NCBI GenBank assembly: GCA_050952225.1
Contig: JBMNKL010000003.1
Location: forward strand, 620,001-684,000
Direction: 5' to 3'
Source of the DNA: JBMNKL01 sp050952225
GTDB taxonomy: Bacteria > Bacillota > Clostridia > Acetivibrionales > DTU013
Length of the DNA stretch: 64,000 nt
Positions 9,418 to 17,697 of this stretch are shown here, in pieces. The notes under the pieces are model-generated. The model worked only from the letters and a program-made list of their open reading frames with translations, was not told where the DNA came from and did no database searches. Position numbers and translations under genes: made by a program. How positions within the stretch are numbered: the first letter of the stretch is position 1; every line of letters starts with the position of its first letter.

Positions 9418-9705
9418 CTATTCTACTGCCCTTGGCACCTTGAAAAAACCATCTTCATGAGACGGTGCGTTTTCAAGCAGCTTCTTTATGTCCATCGATT
9501 CCCTGACTTCATCTTCCCTGAAAATATTCCAGGTGGAAACTACATGCTTCATTGGTTCTACGCCGGTCGTATCAAGCTCGTTCAGCTTATCAACACAAGT
9601 CAGTATTTTTTCCAGCATCGTCGCAAGCTTTTCCTTTTCGGCACCGTCGAACCTTAATCGTGCCATTTCAGCAATATGCTCCAAAATTTCTCCCGTTATT
9701 TGCAT
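9418..9705 (-). CDS. gatC: Asp/Glu-tRNA amidotransferase subunit C
   Basis: 95 residues, the usual size of this small clamp subunit that wraps GatA and GatB. Typical features are the N-terminal helix with IAEMARLRF, the central helix KILTCVDKLNELDTTGVEP, and the C-terminal FFKVPRAVE. First gene of the operon, with its own promoter upstream. Confidence 0.95.
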   Translation of the reverse strand: MQITGEILEHIAEMARLRFDGAEKEKLATMLEKILTCVDKLNELDTTGVEPMKHVVSTWNIFREDEVRESMDIKKLLENAPSHEDGFFKVPRAVE

Positions 9706-9756
9706 TCTTTAAAAAGGCTCCTTTTCCTTTTTATCCCTGTCTGCTCAACTACCACA

Positions 9757-9784
9757 ATTCTAGCATATTATCCGCCATAGTCAA
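9757..9784 (-). promoter_or_regulatory. Promoter of gatCAB
   Basis: Minus strand TTGACT (9779-9784), 16-nt spacer, TAGAAT (9757-9762), about 50 nt before gatC. Confidence 0.55.
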
Positions 9785-9916
9785 AGTTTTATGCGAACGC
9801 CGGACCCTGCTGATTAAGCCCCGCGCCGCAGGCAACTAAATAAAAACGCGCATGGATGTGAAACCGGCTTATCGAAACAATTGATTAATCCGGCTTAACC
9901 GAGATTATATTACCCG

Positions 9917-10225
9917 CTAATTATAATAGATTTTATTCTCATCGTAAAATAGCTGGAATATGCTTCTGATTACATCATTATGATTTTCAGGAGTTATCAT
10001 ATGAATTTGTCCGCCATTTACCTGTATGCTGACCGCGATTTGGTACTTATCGTTATTGTCCACCACGGCACTGATGATATCAGCCGCCTCAACCGGTTTG
10101 CCATATATATATGACCATTCATCATCATTTCCGCTTAAATCAACTTCCCTGCAATAATAGCATTCAAGAAAACGTTTCAATTCTCCTGTCTTTCTTGACC
10201 ATAAATTAACAGTAAGATGGTTCAT
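9917..10225 (-). CDS. Small uncharacterised protein (102 aa)
   Basis: Not recognised. A short, acidic, soluble-looking protein starting MNHLTVNLW with a good ribosome site (AAAGGAG) and ending DENKIYYN. It has no signal peptide, membrane segment or cysteine motif beyond a single CYYC. It stands alone between the gatCAB promoter region and a divergent lipoprotein gene, separated by roughly 245 nt of AT-rich sequence. Normal codon use and ribosome site argue it is a real gene. Confidence 0.6.
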   Translation of the reverse strand: MNHLTVNLWSRKTGELKRFLECYYCREVDLSGNDDEWSYIYGKPVEAADIISAVVDNNDKYQIAVSIQVNGGQIHMITPENHNDVIRSIFQLFYDENKIYYN

Positions 10226-10476
10226 TTTTTTCTCCTTTTAAAGCTTAATTAGTTTTTCTGTTGCTAAACCATATGATTGTTCATCTAAATATATATTAGC
10301 TAAATCTGATCAAAACCCTTTATGTATTTTTTTCATAAACGGGGCAAGGTCCTGTTATTTACAGTATTATTCGTATGAATACCGTGATTTTTACCTATAA
10401 TAACAATATCTTGATCATAATGCCTTGATTCCGGAAAGGTTTAAGTGAAGATTCGTCATAAACGGAGGTATTGTCA

Positions 10477-11397
10477 TTGAAAGACAGAACGGACATGAAA
10501 AAAAACATTTGCATAATATACATGTTATTTATTGCTGCGGCCTTAATCCTGCTGGCCGGTTGCAATCAGGCAAAAAAGCAGCAGGAGGAATATCAAATGC
10601 AGTCAGCAAAGGAAGAGGAGGCGCAGAAGGAGGAACCTGAAAAACTTAAAAAACTGGAATCCAAGATAGAGGACCTTTTTGAAACTCTTGGCGGCCCCAG
10701 CGTAAAAAAGAAAAAAGCCGGTGACAAGGAAGGGCAGGATACCCAACAGCAAGGTACACAGCAACAAGGTACGCAGCAACAGGATGCGAAGCAGCAGGAC
10801 ACACAACAGAAGGAAACGCAACAACAGGAGTCGGAGCAGCAAAGCACACAGCCGCAGGGCGAACAGCAGGCAAAGGTGAAATGGCCTGACGTCGATAAAA
10901 TTATTAACGAACTCCATTACCAGTGGAACGAGTTGGTGCCCGAATTAAATAAAAAAGGATCCGACATGAAGTTCATTGATAACTTTGACAACGCCCTGAA
11001 CCGTCTTACAACAACTGCCTCGTCAAGGAGTGTTGAAAATGCCCTTGTCTCCGCCAATGCCCTGTATTCGCATATACCCGACCTCTTTTCCCTATATCGC
11101 GGCAAGGTGTCCCCGGAAGCAAAAAGGATGATTTATTATGTAAGAAATATCATCCTGGAATCTTCAAAAGATAATTGGGAAACAGTTAAGAAAGATACCG
11201 ATTCGATAGAGAAATCCTGGTCGTTATTTAAAAGCACACTGGGAAAAGAACAGCAGCAAATAAGCGATAAACTGAATTTCTCAATTTATGAACTCAAAAA
11301 GGTGGCTTCGGACAAGGAAAAGCAACTGACCGGAATAAAAGGCATGATTGCCCTGAACAACATGCAGGAACTGCTGCAGTCATTGGAAAAGAACTAA
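10477..11397 (+). CDS. Lipoprotein with glutamine-rich linker
   Basis: About 306 residues. TTG 10477 is chosen as start because GGAGGT ends seven bases upstream; TTG 10471 and ATG 10495 are less well spaced. Signal peptide with lipobox LLAGC, so a lipid-anchored extracytoplasmic protein. After a Lys/Glu-rich coiled-coil-like stretch there is a low-complexity linker of about 45 residues built from (D/G)TQQQ-type units, then a helical C-terminal domain of roughly 165 residues (WPDVDKIINELHYQW onward) with no family I recognise. Stands alone between divergent and convergent genes. Function unknown. Confidence 0.8.
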   Translation: MKDRTDMKKNICIIYMLFIAAALILLAGCNQAKKQQEEYQMQSAKEEEAQKEEPEKLKKLESKIEDLFETLGGPSVKKKKAGDKEGQDTQQQGTQQQGTQQQDAKQQDTQQKETQQQESEQQSTQPQGEQQAKVKWPDVDKIINELHYQWNELVPELNKKGSDMKFIDNFDNALNRLTTTASSRSVENALVSANALYSHIPDLFSLYRGKVSPEAKRMIYYVRNIILESSKDNWETVKKDTDSIEKSWSLFKSTLGKEQQQISDKLNFSIYELKKVASDKEKQLTGIKGMIALNNMQELLQSLEKN

Positions 11398-11420
11398 ATT
11401 AACTATACGGGGCAATGTCC

Positions 11421-11831
11421 CTATTCAGCGTATTTTTTGAGGAAAGGCGGCATTTCCCCGATATTGCCGCTTATTGTTATTAAAAAGCTTACGTCTACTT
11501 CCTTGTCAAGTTTTTCGAGGTTTTTAAAAAACGTTTCCAATCCGTCGGCTTTTTCTTTTGCTACGAAATTCAACCTGTCAATAAAAATGCCCTCGATATC
11601 ATAGTTTTGGGATAAAATACCGCATATGAACCCGAAAAAAACATTTCCGGACATCGGTGGAAAATCCGAGACGTTCACAAAGCGTATCTTGCGGTCAAGA
11701 CTGAAAATAAGCTGTTTACTGTCGTCAATGAAGACAACCGTTCCCTTGGCATGCCTTGCCATTTCATTGGCTGCTTCGACAAGGGTTTTTGTCTTGCCTG
11801 TACCTTTAGGTCCATAAATGACTTTTATCAT
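11421..11831 (-). CDS. Small P-loop ATP-binding protein
   Basis: 136 residues beginning MIKVIYGPKGTGKTKT, a clean Walker A. A hydrophobic strand ending in Asp (IEGIFIDRLNF) may be Walker B. It resembles the nucleotide-binding core of small clostridial ATPases of unknown role; no partner domain is fused. It follows the two-OB-fold SSB-like gene by 57 nt and may share its transcript. It ends 24 nt from the convergent lipoprotein gene. Confidence 0.7.
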   Translation of the reverse strand: MIKVIYGPKGTGKTKTLVEAANEMARHAKGTVVFIDDSKQLIFSLDRKIRFVNVSDFPPMSGNVFFGFICGILSQNYDIEGIFIDRLNFVAKEKADGLETFFKNLEKLDKEVDVSFLITISGNIGEMPPFLKKYAE

Positions 11832-11888
11832 GGGCCGTACCTTCCTTGATGCTTATTTATAAGGCCGGATCGGACCCGGCCTTACCTG

Positions 11889-12581
11889 CTATTCACTTTC
11901 ATGACGCCTATTATCGCTATCACTGCTATCGCCGATTTTGACAGCCTGCTGTTCTCTTGCTACAACTTCCATCTTCGATATCGATACCTCGTATGCTACC
12001 TTGGTGATTACCTCGCCGGTTTCAAGCTTTTTCTGATACTCCCTGCTCTGGATTCTGCCCCAGATTTTAATATTATCGCCAATAGATAGTTTTTCCGAAA
12101 ACCTGGCGTTTCTGCCCCATGCAATGCAGGGTATATAATCCGACTTATTGTACGGCCTGTTCACTGCAAGCAGTATATCCGTAATTTCTCTGCCGAACGG
12201 TGTGGTCCTGTATATTGGCTTCTTGCATATAAAACCGTTTAGATATATCTGGTTAGGATTCTTGATCGCCTTTTCATCTTCCAGAAAAGTTACATCCCTC
12301 GCAAATACTGTCAGTATGAGCCTGTTGCCTTCGCTGCCGTAGCTGTTGTAAGAACGGAACTGGCCTTCAATCTCTACGAGCGTCCCTATTTCCAACTTAT
12401 CTTTGTTGATGAGCCTTTCCGATATTGTAACGGGAATCCTGTCACAACTCTCACTCAGTCTGGGCACTTCCAGTATAAAATAGTAAAAGCCCTCGCCATA
12501 TACCTCATGGCTAAATTCAACGCTAGATATCACTTTCCCGGAAACAGTCGCCATATTATTATCTATAACGTTTCCGACCAT
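11889..12581 (-). CDS. Single-stranded DNA-binding protein-like, two OB folds
   Basis: 230 residues containing two tandem OB-like halves: residues about 10-100 (VSGKVISSVEFSHEV, LVEIEGQFRSYN) and 108-215 (YLNGFICKKPIYRTTPFGRE, IPCIAWGRNA, IKIWGRIQSREYQKK). The second half matches the SSB/PriB core (FxxAVNR, Y-P-C-x-x-W-G). Ordinary SSB has one OB fold and an acidic tip ending DDDIPF; this one ends in DNRRHESE, so it is a variant rather than the housekeeping SSB. Probably binds single-stranded nucleic acid in the cytoplasm; partner and role unknown. Confidence 0.8.
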   Translation of the reverse strand: MVGNVIDNNMATVSGKVISSVEFSHEVYGEGFYYFILEVPRLSESCDRIPVTISERLINKDKLEIGTLVEIEGQFRSYNSYGSEGNRLILTVFARDVTFLEDEKAIKNPNQIYLNGFICKKPIYRTTPFGREITDILLAVNRPYNKSDYIPCIAWGRNARFSEKLSIGDNIKIWGRIQSREYQKKLETGEVITKVAYEVSISKMEVVAREQQAVKIGDSSDSDNRRHESE

Positions 12582-12667
12582 CCGCTCCCCACTCTCCTCT
12601 CAAGGCTCATCTGTGTATTAATGCGCTTTTTCTACTGTATGTTTATTCGAGAATGGCCTGTTTTAGA

Positions 12668-12688
12668 ATTAGTATTTCAAGTACTAAT
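12668..12688. promoter_or_regulatory. Palindrome downstream of the SSB-like gene's promoter
   Basis: ATTAGTA and TACTAAT arms (7 bp each) separated by seven bases, placed between the proposed -10 and the gene; an operator or a leader hairpin. Confidence 0.35.
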
Positions 12689-12699
12689 TACTATTTTAT

Positions 12700-12727
12700 A
12701 TTATATTACATATTTTGCAACTTGCAA
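12700..12727 (-). promoter_or_regulatory. Possible promoter of the SSB-like gene
   Basis: Minus strand TTGCAA (12722-12727), 16-nt spacer, TATAAT (12700-12705), in a very AT-rich stretch, so chance matches are possible. Confidence 0.35.
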
Positions 12728-12769
12728 ATCCCTGAAAACCAAATTTTCGGCGGTGTATGATTACATTAA

Positions 12770-13429
12770 TCAATAGATTTTTCCCGGTTTATTGAGATCG
12801 ATGCCGTTCACAATGGCAAAAGAAGCCGCTGCAAGCACATTGTGGCTGTCAAATTCACCCGCATCAAGGTGCAGCTTGTATTCCTGCGGCTCAATGATTT
12901 TACCTCCGCGGGTAGAGACAGGCCTTTGCAGGCAACAGATAAAACCATCTTTAAACACTGTGTCTCCTACACTTGATGTCGTTACGCTTGCTTTTGTGTT
13001 AAAGCCATAAGTTATGAACCTGTGCCGCATTCCCTGAAGCAAATCAATCAATTGACTGTCATCAACATTTACAATGGCTACGCTCTTTTCCCCCATTAGC
13101 GAGAATATGCGTTTCAACTTCATTACATGTTGTTCTTTCCTGTCAAAAGTATCACTATCTTTAGCCTTGTCCGTATAAACCAATATGTCAAACCGGATAT
13201 CATCCGGTAAAAACCGGTCTATATCCGGAAGCCCGGTTTTAAGTATGAGGAGGTCAATATTATTTTTTTCAAGTTCTTTAATATAAGCTTTAATTTTCTT
13301 ACCGTCAAATCCGGGCATGGACGTGGAGTCGATAATACTTACTTTCTCACCTTTTGACGTAAGAATCGAATTAATAATGCTTGCGGTCTGTAATTTGCCT
13401 TCACTGCCTATAATACCTGCAATAAGCAT
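12770..13429 (-). CDS. Degenerate Mur-ligase-like protein
   Basis: 219 residues starting MLIAGIIGSEGKLQTAS, placed like the P-loop of Mur ligases (GTxGKTT) but without the consecutive Thr/Ser residues. The central part (VAIVNVDDSQLIDLL, FITYGFNTKASVTT) and HNVLAAASFAIVNGID near the end resemble the Mur central domain, where HNxxNxLAA is conserved. The C-terminal ligase domain is absent, so amino-acid ligation is unlikely. Related truncated Mur-like proteins occur in clostridia; function unknown. Ribosome site GGGG eight bases before ATG. Lies between the SSB-like gene and the deacetylase. Confidence 0.7.
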   Translation of the reverse strand: MLIAGIIGSEGKLQTASIINSILTSKGEKVSIIDSTSMPGFDGKKIKAYIKELEKNNIDLLILKTGLPDIDRFLPDDIRFDILVYTDKAKDSDTFDRKEQHVMKLKRIFSLMGEKSVAIVNVDDSQLIDLLQGMRHRFITYGFNTKASVTTSSVGDTVFKDGFICCLQRPVSTRGGKIIEPQEYKLHLDAGEFDSHNVLAAASFAIVNGIDLNKPGKIY

Positions 13430-13492
13430 TTTTACAACCCCACTGATATAAAAATCTCAACCGTGGTTTTATCTTTTGCTTTTTATTTATTT

Positions 13493-14263
13493 TTATGTGG
13501 TTTTTTTCTGCCGGCCTTCATGATCTATAAAATAGTTTTCCCGCATTATAAGTTTTGAGACAGGAACAAACCGGTAACCTTCAGTTTTCAATTCGGAAAT
13601 TATGCCGGGCAGCAATTTTGCGGTATGAGGAGTATCGTTGTGGAAGAGGATTATTGAGCCCGGCCTGGTCTTGGACCTGATTCTTCGCAATATCTCTTCC
13701 TTTGCTATTCCCGGCTTCCAATCGAGGGAATCAACGTCCCACTGGATCGTAAAATACCCCAGCTTGCGCGCTTCGGCCAGGACCATGTTGTTGTAGTCCC
13801 CGTACGGCGCCCTGAACAAGTCGCATTTCGTCCCGGTCAATCTTTCCAGCAGTTCGCCGCATTGCGAGATTTCGCTGCTTATCTTTCCCCTGTCGAGACT
13901 TCCCATCCTGAAATGTGAATACGAATGGTTCGCAATATCATGCCCGTCCTGTGCAATCAAGCGGACAGTCTCGGGATTTTTCTCGGCCCACTGGCCCACG
14001 AGGAAAAAAGTCGCCTTTACATCGGCTTCTTTAAGAGTATTAAGTATATCCGGTATATCGCCTGCTCCCCACGCACAGTCAAAAGTAATGGATGCTACCT
14101 TTTCCGGCACATCCACCGAATATATCGGTATCTCCTTGCGAGCCGAAAATACGGCCAATGCATCATTTTTTCCCATGTTAACCGCGAACAGCACCAGCAG
14201 GGCGGCAGATAATGCCGCCAAGTAAACCGCCATCCTGCGAGCCCTGATAACATACAGCTTCAT
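13493..14263 (-). CDS. Polysaccharide deacetylase, PdaB-like
   Basis: About 256 residues, ATG 14263 preferred over 14269 because AAGGGG is better spaced. One N-terminal membrane anchor (MAVYLAALSAALLVLFAV), then a NodB domain: FDCAWGAGD (motif 1, with Cys where TFDDG usually has Asp), HSYSHFRM (metal-binding His pair), RAPYGDYN and LFHNDTPHT. The motif pattern matches sporulation-type PdaB deacetylases, which act on cortex or wall glycan outside the membrane. The altered first motif is common in this subfamily. A damaged copy of one segment is found at 15225-15300. Confidence 0.85.
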   Translation of the reverse strand: MKLYVIRARRMAVYLAALSAALLVLFAVNMGKNDALAVFSARKEIPIYSVDVPEKVASITFDCAWGAGDIPDILNTLKEADVKATFFLVGQWAEKNPETVRLIAQDGHDIANHSYSHFRMGSLDRGKISSEISQCGELLERLTGTKCDLFRAPYGDYNNMVLAEARKLGYFTIQWDVDSLDWKPGIAKEEILRRIRSKTRPGSIILFHNDTPHTAKLLPGIISELKTEGYRFVPVSKLIMRENYFIDHEGRQKKTT

Positions 14264-14413
14264 ACGCATACCCCTTATGGAATATTTTGAGATAACCCTG
14301 TAATATACTATTTTGATGCCCCCCGGGATATGCGGGGGTAATTGTGTTCAAACACATATAGGGACATTCTCTTCTAACCTCGCGCGTTTCGGATTCTTTT
14401 ACGTACCGCGCGC

Positions 14414-14447
14414 AAATAAAAGCCTGACGCATGATAGTCGTCAGGCT
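14414..14447 (-). terminator. Intrinsic terminator of the 205-aa membrane protein gene
   Basis: On the minus strand AGCCTGACG/CGTCAGGCT stem with 9-nt loop followed by TTTATTT. Confidence 0.75.
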
Positions 14448-14463
14448 GGGATTAATCCGCAAG

Positions 14464-15081
14464 CTATTGACCGGTATCTTCGGAATCATTATCCTTACCC
14501 AGGTCTTCATTGAATAAAGCTTCGACATCTTCGAGTCTTTTTTTGTCAAACACCTTGGCAATATTGTCACTTTCTACGTTAAACCGGACTTTTCCATTCA
14601 CTATTTTACCCGACCCCTGGTATCCTCCCGCCACTAAATAGTGACCTTCTGATGTCTTTTCAAGGAACAGCAGGTACTTATCATTGATTTTAAATAGGGG
14701 AGCATCCTCAAATGCATAAGTTTTTTCACCATTTAACTCGCCGCCTGTCTGCAGTACTTTTACAGTATCATCAGGTACCTTTTCACCTTTTATATATTTT
14801 TCAATCTTAATAACCTGCATGGTAAAAATCATATTAACTCTTTTCTCAGGAATAGAATCAATAACTGTTCCAATTACTATCAAGTCTGAGTTGTCCGTAA
14901 TATCCTCTACGTCAGTGTAATGAGTAGCCCAGCTTGCATGCGCCTTTGGCTCTCTTTTTGATGCCGGCAGATCTGTATTGTTCTTTGATGTCAGGAAATA
15001 TACGGCAGCCACTGTTATAACTACAATCAATAAAATGGCGGCTGATATATGAATTTTTCTATTTTTAGTTAAACTCGGCAT
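14464..15081 (-). CDS. Membrane-anchored exported protein of unknown function (205 aa)
   Basis: N-terminal signal-anchor (ISAAILLIVVITVAAVYFL) followed by an extracytoplasmic beta-rich domain with ASWATHYTDVEDITDNSDLI and the GTVIDSIPEKR strand, KYIKGEKVPDDTVKVLQTGG, and KYLLFLEKTSEGHY. This pattern recurs in clostridial and bacillar exported proteins without assigned function. Monocistronic, with its own terminator. Ribosome site GGGAG nine bases before ATG. Confidence 0.75.
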   Translation of the reverse strand: MPSLTKNRKIHISAAILLIVVITVAAVYFLTSKNNTDLPASKREPKAHASWATHYTDVEDITDNSDLIVIGTVIDSIPEKRVNMIFTMQVIKIEKYIKGEKVPDDTVKVLQTGGELNGEKTYAFEDAPLFKINDKYLLFLEKTSEGHYLVAGGYQGSGKIVNGKVRFNVESDNIAKVFDKKRLEDVEALFNEDLGKDNDSEDTGQ

Positions 15082-15224
15082 TGTCCCAATCTCCCGATTT
15101 TATTGCAGCATATCTCTTCGCCTTTCGACTCAGAAAACTTTTTCTCTAAATATACATTATAACATTTTAGTTAATATATTCCATTATATCAATAATAATC
15201 ATTTATAAAAAAACATAAGTATAG

Positions 15225-15300
15225 CGCCTTGACCAGGACCATGCAGTTGTAATCCTCGTACGGCGCTATGAACAAGTCACATTTTATTCCGGTCACTTCT
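15225..15300 (-). pseudogene. Fragment of a deacetylase gene (partial duplicate)
   Basis: About 75 bp closely resembling 13770-13850 of the PdaB-like gene; on the minus strand it still reads TGIKCDLFIAPYEDYNCMVL against TGTKCDLFRAPYGDYNNMVL in the intact gene. Stop codons follow and nothing else of the gene remains. A remnant of a lost paralogue or a small duplication. Confidence 0.65.
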
Positions 15301-15303
15301 TCC

Positions 15304-15555
15304 CTACAAGCTTCTGTAGAAATTCTTTAGTTCCCGCTTTTTTTCTTCAGACAGATATGTGTCTTTTACCCCTTCAATTGCACCTTGAATGCGATAAAGC
15401 ATACAAACGCAAGCTTTTGGTTTTAGAGCCTTTATTCGCAGGAATGCTTCCCTGGCGCCCACTTTACAAAGCTCTTCAGGAGTTGATATGCCTACTTCAA
15501 TGAGGTCTTTCTCCAGGGTTTTACCCACGTTAGGCAAATCGGACAGTTTCCCCAT
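15304..15555 (-). CDS. TfoX C-terminal-domain protein
   Basis: 83 residues: LSDLPNVGKTLEKDLIEVGI followed by STPEELCKVGAREAFLRIKAL and MLYRIQGAIEGV, the helix-hairpin-helix TfoX_C fold. In Proteobacteria this domain is the C-terminal part of the competence regulator TfoX/Sxy; in Firmicutes it usually stands alone and its role is unknown. Start supported by GGTGGGTGA. Confidence 0.85.
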   Translation of the reverse strand: MGKLSDLPNVGKTLEKDLIEVGISTPEELCKVGAREAFLRIKALKPKACVCMLYRIQGAIEGVKDTYLSEEKKRELKNFYRSL

Positions 15556-15856
15556 TTAACATCACCCACCTTGAATTATCCGTTGATTTCTGTTAAAAGA
15601 TAATTTCGATCAGTTTTTAATATAATAAATGTCTTTATTATCCATATAAGTCCATGGTCCTTTCAATTTGTGTTATCCATCCTTTTCGTTCTCTGCCGGC
15701 AGTCTCAAGGCTTTGAAATATTCGCACATTTTCACGGGAGCAAATTTCTCGGTCGAATTGTCCGTGTAAGTCAACGGCCTTTTTAACTTGAAGAATTGAA
15801 CCACTCCTCCATACCTGCTTTTACCTGATGACTCAATTATATCAATATATTAACAA
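15556..15856. other. Gap without an intact gene; short decayed reading frame
   Basis: On the minus strand a frame of about 43 codons (15804-15673) reads VVQFFKLKRPLTYTDNST and ends at TAA; after it, a second segment repeats the motif as KLKGPWTYMDNKD. The repeated K-L-K-x-P-x-T-Y-x-D-N pattern suggests remains of a duplicated coding stretch, but no family is recognised. Confidence 0.25.
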
Positions 15857-15888
15857 AGAAAAAACAGACAAGAAAAATCTTGTCTGTT
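15857..15888 (-). terminator. Terminator of the rubredoxin-fprA operon
   Basis: Minus strand AACAGACAAGA / TCTTGTCTGTT stem (11 bp) with a short T-rich loop, followed by TTTTTTC. Confidence 0.85.
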
Positions 15889-15919
15889 AATATTCAGCAT
15901 ACCTTACACTTTTTTACTT

Positions 15920-17104
15920 CTAACTTGATACAAAATCCCGGCCAAACGTCCTGCAGCCGGAAACATCATCCATGTCAGGGCTCCACAATACTTTAATCCC
16001 ATCATTCACAACTGTAAATCCTGCCTCATTCAAGCATTCATTAAGTAACTTAACAGACTCTCCGCTCCATCCATAAGCGCCAAATGCTGCTGCCTTTTTA
16101 TTCTTGAAAGCTAATCCTTTTATTTCTTCAAGAATGCCTGCCATAGAAGACAGGATTCCTTTATTAACCGTAGGTGAGCCAGCCAGGATTGCCTTGGATT
16201 TGAACACTTCCGCTATAATATCATTTTTATCGGAACGAGCCGTATTATAAAGTTTTAAGGTTACATCCCTGTCGGCAGCCTTAATGCCCTCGGCAATTGC
16301 TTCTGCCATTCTTCTGGTGCCGTTCCACATGGTATCATATAAAATTGTAATTTGGTTTTGCTGGTAATCCTGTGCCCATTCACCGTACTGTTCAACTATC
16401 TGCATAGGGTTCTCGCGCCATATGACCCCATGGCTCGGGCAAATCATTGATATAGGCAAACCAAGAGCAAGAACATCCTTAATCTTTCTGTCTACCAGTT
16501 TGCTGAACGGAGTCAGGATGTTGGCATAGTATTTCAGCGCTTCTGTCTGCACTTCATTTTGGTCCGCCAGGTCGTTATACATGTGCTCTGTTGCATAATG
16601 CTGCCCGAAGGCATCATTACTAAACAAGATGTTATCCCCGGTGAGGTATGAAAACATAGTGTCCGGCCAATGTAACATCGGTGCCTCGATAAAAATGATT
16701 TCCCTGCTTCCGATATTCAACCTGTCCCCGGTTTTTACCACCTGAAAGTTCCAATCCTCATGGTATTGCCCCTTTAGTGACTTGACGGCGTTCGCCGTGC
16801 AATATACAGGAGTGCCAGGAGTTTCTTTCAATAATTCGGGCAATGCGCCGCTATGATCGGGTTCGCCATGATTGACGATAATATAGTCAATCTTTTTAAG
16901 GTCGATCTCCTGGGCTAATTTTTCTACAAATTCCCTGGCAAACGGCACCCAAACAGTATCAATAAGTACAGTTTTTTCGTCCCTGATCAGGTAAGCGTTA
17001 TATGATGAGCCTTTGTGGGTCGATAATTCTTCGCCATGGAATCTCCGGAGTTCCCAGTCGATTTTCCCCACCCACGACACGCTGTCTGTAATTCTTATAG
17101 ACAT
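15920..17104 (-). CDS. fprA: A-type flavodiiron protein (oxygen/NO reductase)
   Basis: 394 residues, full length. N-terminal beta-lactamase-fold diiron domain with the ligand motif NHGEPDHSG (H-x-E-x-D-H), followed by a flavodoxin domain starting near residue 255 (ITILYDTMWNGTRRMAEAI). It reduces O2 to water (or NO to N2O) with electrons from rubredoxin, protecting the anaerobe. The rubredoxin gene lies 38 nt upstream in the same orientation, so the redox partner is co-transcribed. Confidence 0.95.
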   Translation of the reverse strand: MSIRITDSVSWVGKIDWELRRFHGEELSTHKGSSYNAYLIRDEKTVLIDTVWVPFAREFVEKLAQEIDLKKIDYIIVNHGEPDHSGALPELLKETPGTPVYCTANAVKSLKGQYHEDWNFQVVKTGDRLNIGSREIIFIEAPMLHWPDTMFSYLTGDNILFSNDAFGQHYATEHMYNDLADQNEVQTEALKYYANILTPFSKLVDRKIKDVLALGLPISMICPSHGVIWRENPMQIVEQYGEWAQDYQQNQITILYDTMWNGTRRMAEAIAEGIKAADRDVTLKLYNTARSDKNDIIAEVFKSKAILAGSPTVNKGILSSMAGILEEIKGLAFKNKKAAAFGAYGWSGESVKLLNECLNEAGFTVVNDGIKVLWSPDMDDVSGCRTFGRDFVSS

Positions 17105-17142
17105 TAAATCACTCCTAAGTTAGCAATAATGCGTCACTTGCC

Positions 17143-17301
17143 TTATACAGGCTGAAATTGATCCTTTCCGACACCGCAAACGGGACATACCCAATCCTCC
17201 GGAATGTCTTCAAACGCTGTGCCCGGAGCAATACCTGAGTCCGGATCTCCTGCTTCAGGGTCATACACATATCCGCATACTAAGCACTCATATTTCTGCA
17301 T
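17143..17301 (-). CDS. Rubredoxin
   Basis: 52 residues. Two iron-binding knuckles, YECLVCGYVYDP and WVCPVCGVGKDQF, with the usual FEDIPEDWVCP core. Start ATG 17301 follows GAGGAGG. It carries one electron and donates to the flavodiiron protein encoded just downstream. Confidence 0.95.
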   Translation of the reverse strand: MQKYECLVCGYVYDPEAGDPDSGIAPGTAFEDIPEDWVCPVCGVGKDQFQPV

Positions 17302-17329
17302 TTTAAAATCCTCCTCTATTCATATTATC

Positions 17330-17345
17330 CTTGGTTTGAACCAAG
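17330..17345. promoter_or_regulatory. 16-bp palindrome upstream of rubredoxin
   Basis: CTTGGTT and AACCAAG arms with a 2-nt centre, about 29 nt before the rubredoxin start; a candidate operator for a redox-responsive regulator. Confidence 0.35.
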
Positions 17346-17589
17346 TTATTAACTATTACCGGCCCGCTCAAATTGCTGTCACAATTGCAATTAATAATAC
17401 AATTACCCAAAATTTTGGTCTTTTAAACGCTTTATAATTGCCTGTTATGTTAAAATTTCAAATACGCCTTCCTTCATAATAATATCCGTAAAAATCCGTA
17501 AAATATATCTTAAATACACTGTACTAATATCTCAATTTTACAACCTCACACTGGCACAAGATAAGTACAAAATATGTAATATCATCTCA

Positions 17590-17618
17590 TTGACTTCAAT
17601 AATGAAAACTAGTATACT
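17590..17618 (+). promoter_or_regulatory. Promoter of the UROD-family gene
   Basis: TTGACT (17590-17595), 17-nt spacer, TATACT (17613-17618). Transcription should begin near 17625, just before the GntR operator. Confidence 0.65.
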
Positions 17619-17635
17619 TATGACAAATATATTGA

Positions 17636-17656
17636 TGATATATCTGTGATATATCA
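17636..17656. promoter_or_regulatory. GntR-type operator in front of the UROD-family gene
   Basis: Perfect palindrome with core gatatatctgtgatatatc (9-bp arms, 3-nt centre), located 17 nt after the -10. The identical 21-bp sequence occurs at 26930-26950 upstream of the ABC transporter operon next to a GntR-family gene. Confidence 0.75.
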
Positions 17657-17697
17657 ATGCTGAGAGCCTTATTTGTGGCAGCAGAAAGAGGAGTTTT

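Noticed and set aside
10593..10847. Cysteine-rich 84-aa frame on the minus strand (CCC runs), metallothionein-like
   Set aside because: It is the antisense reading of the CAA/CAG-rich glutamine linker of the lipoprotein gene; no ribosome site.
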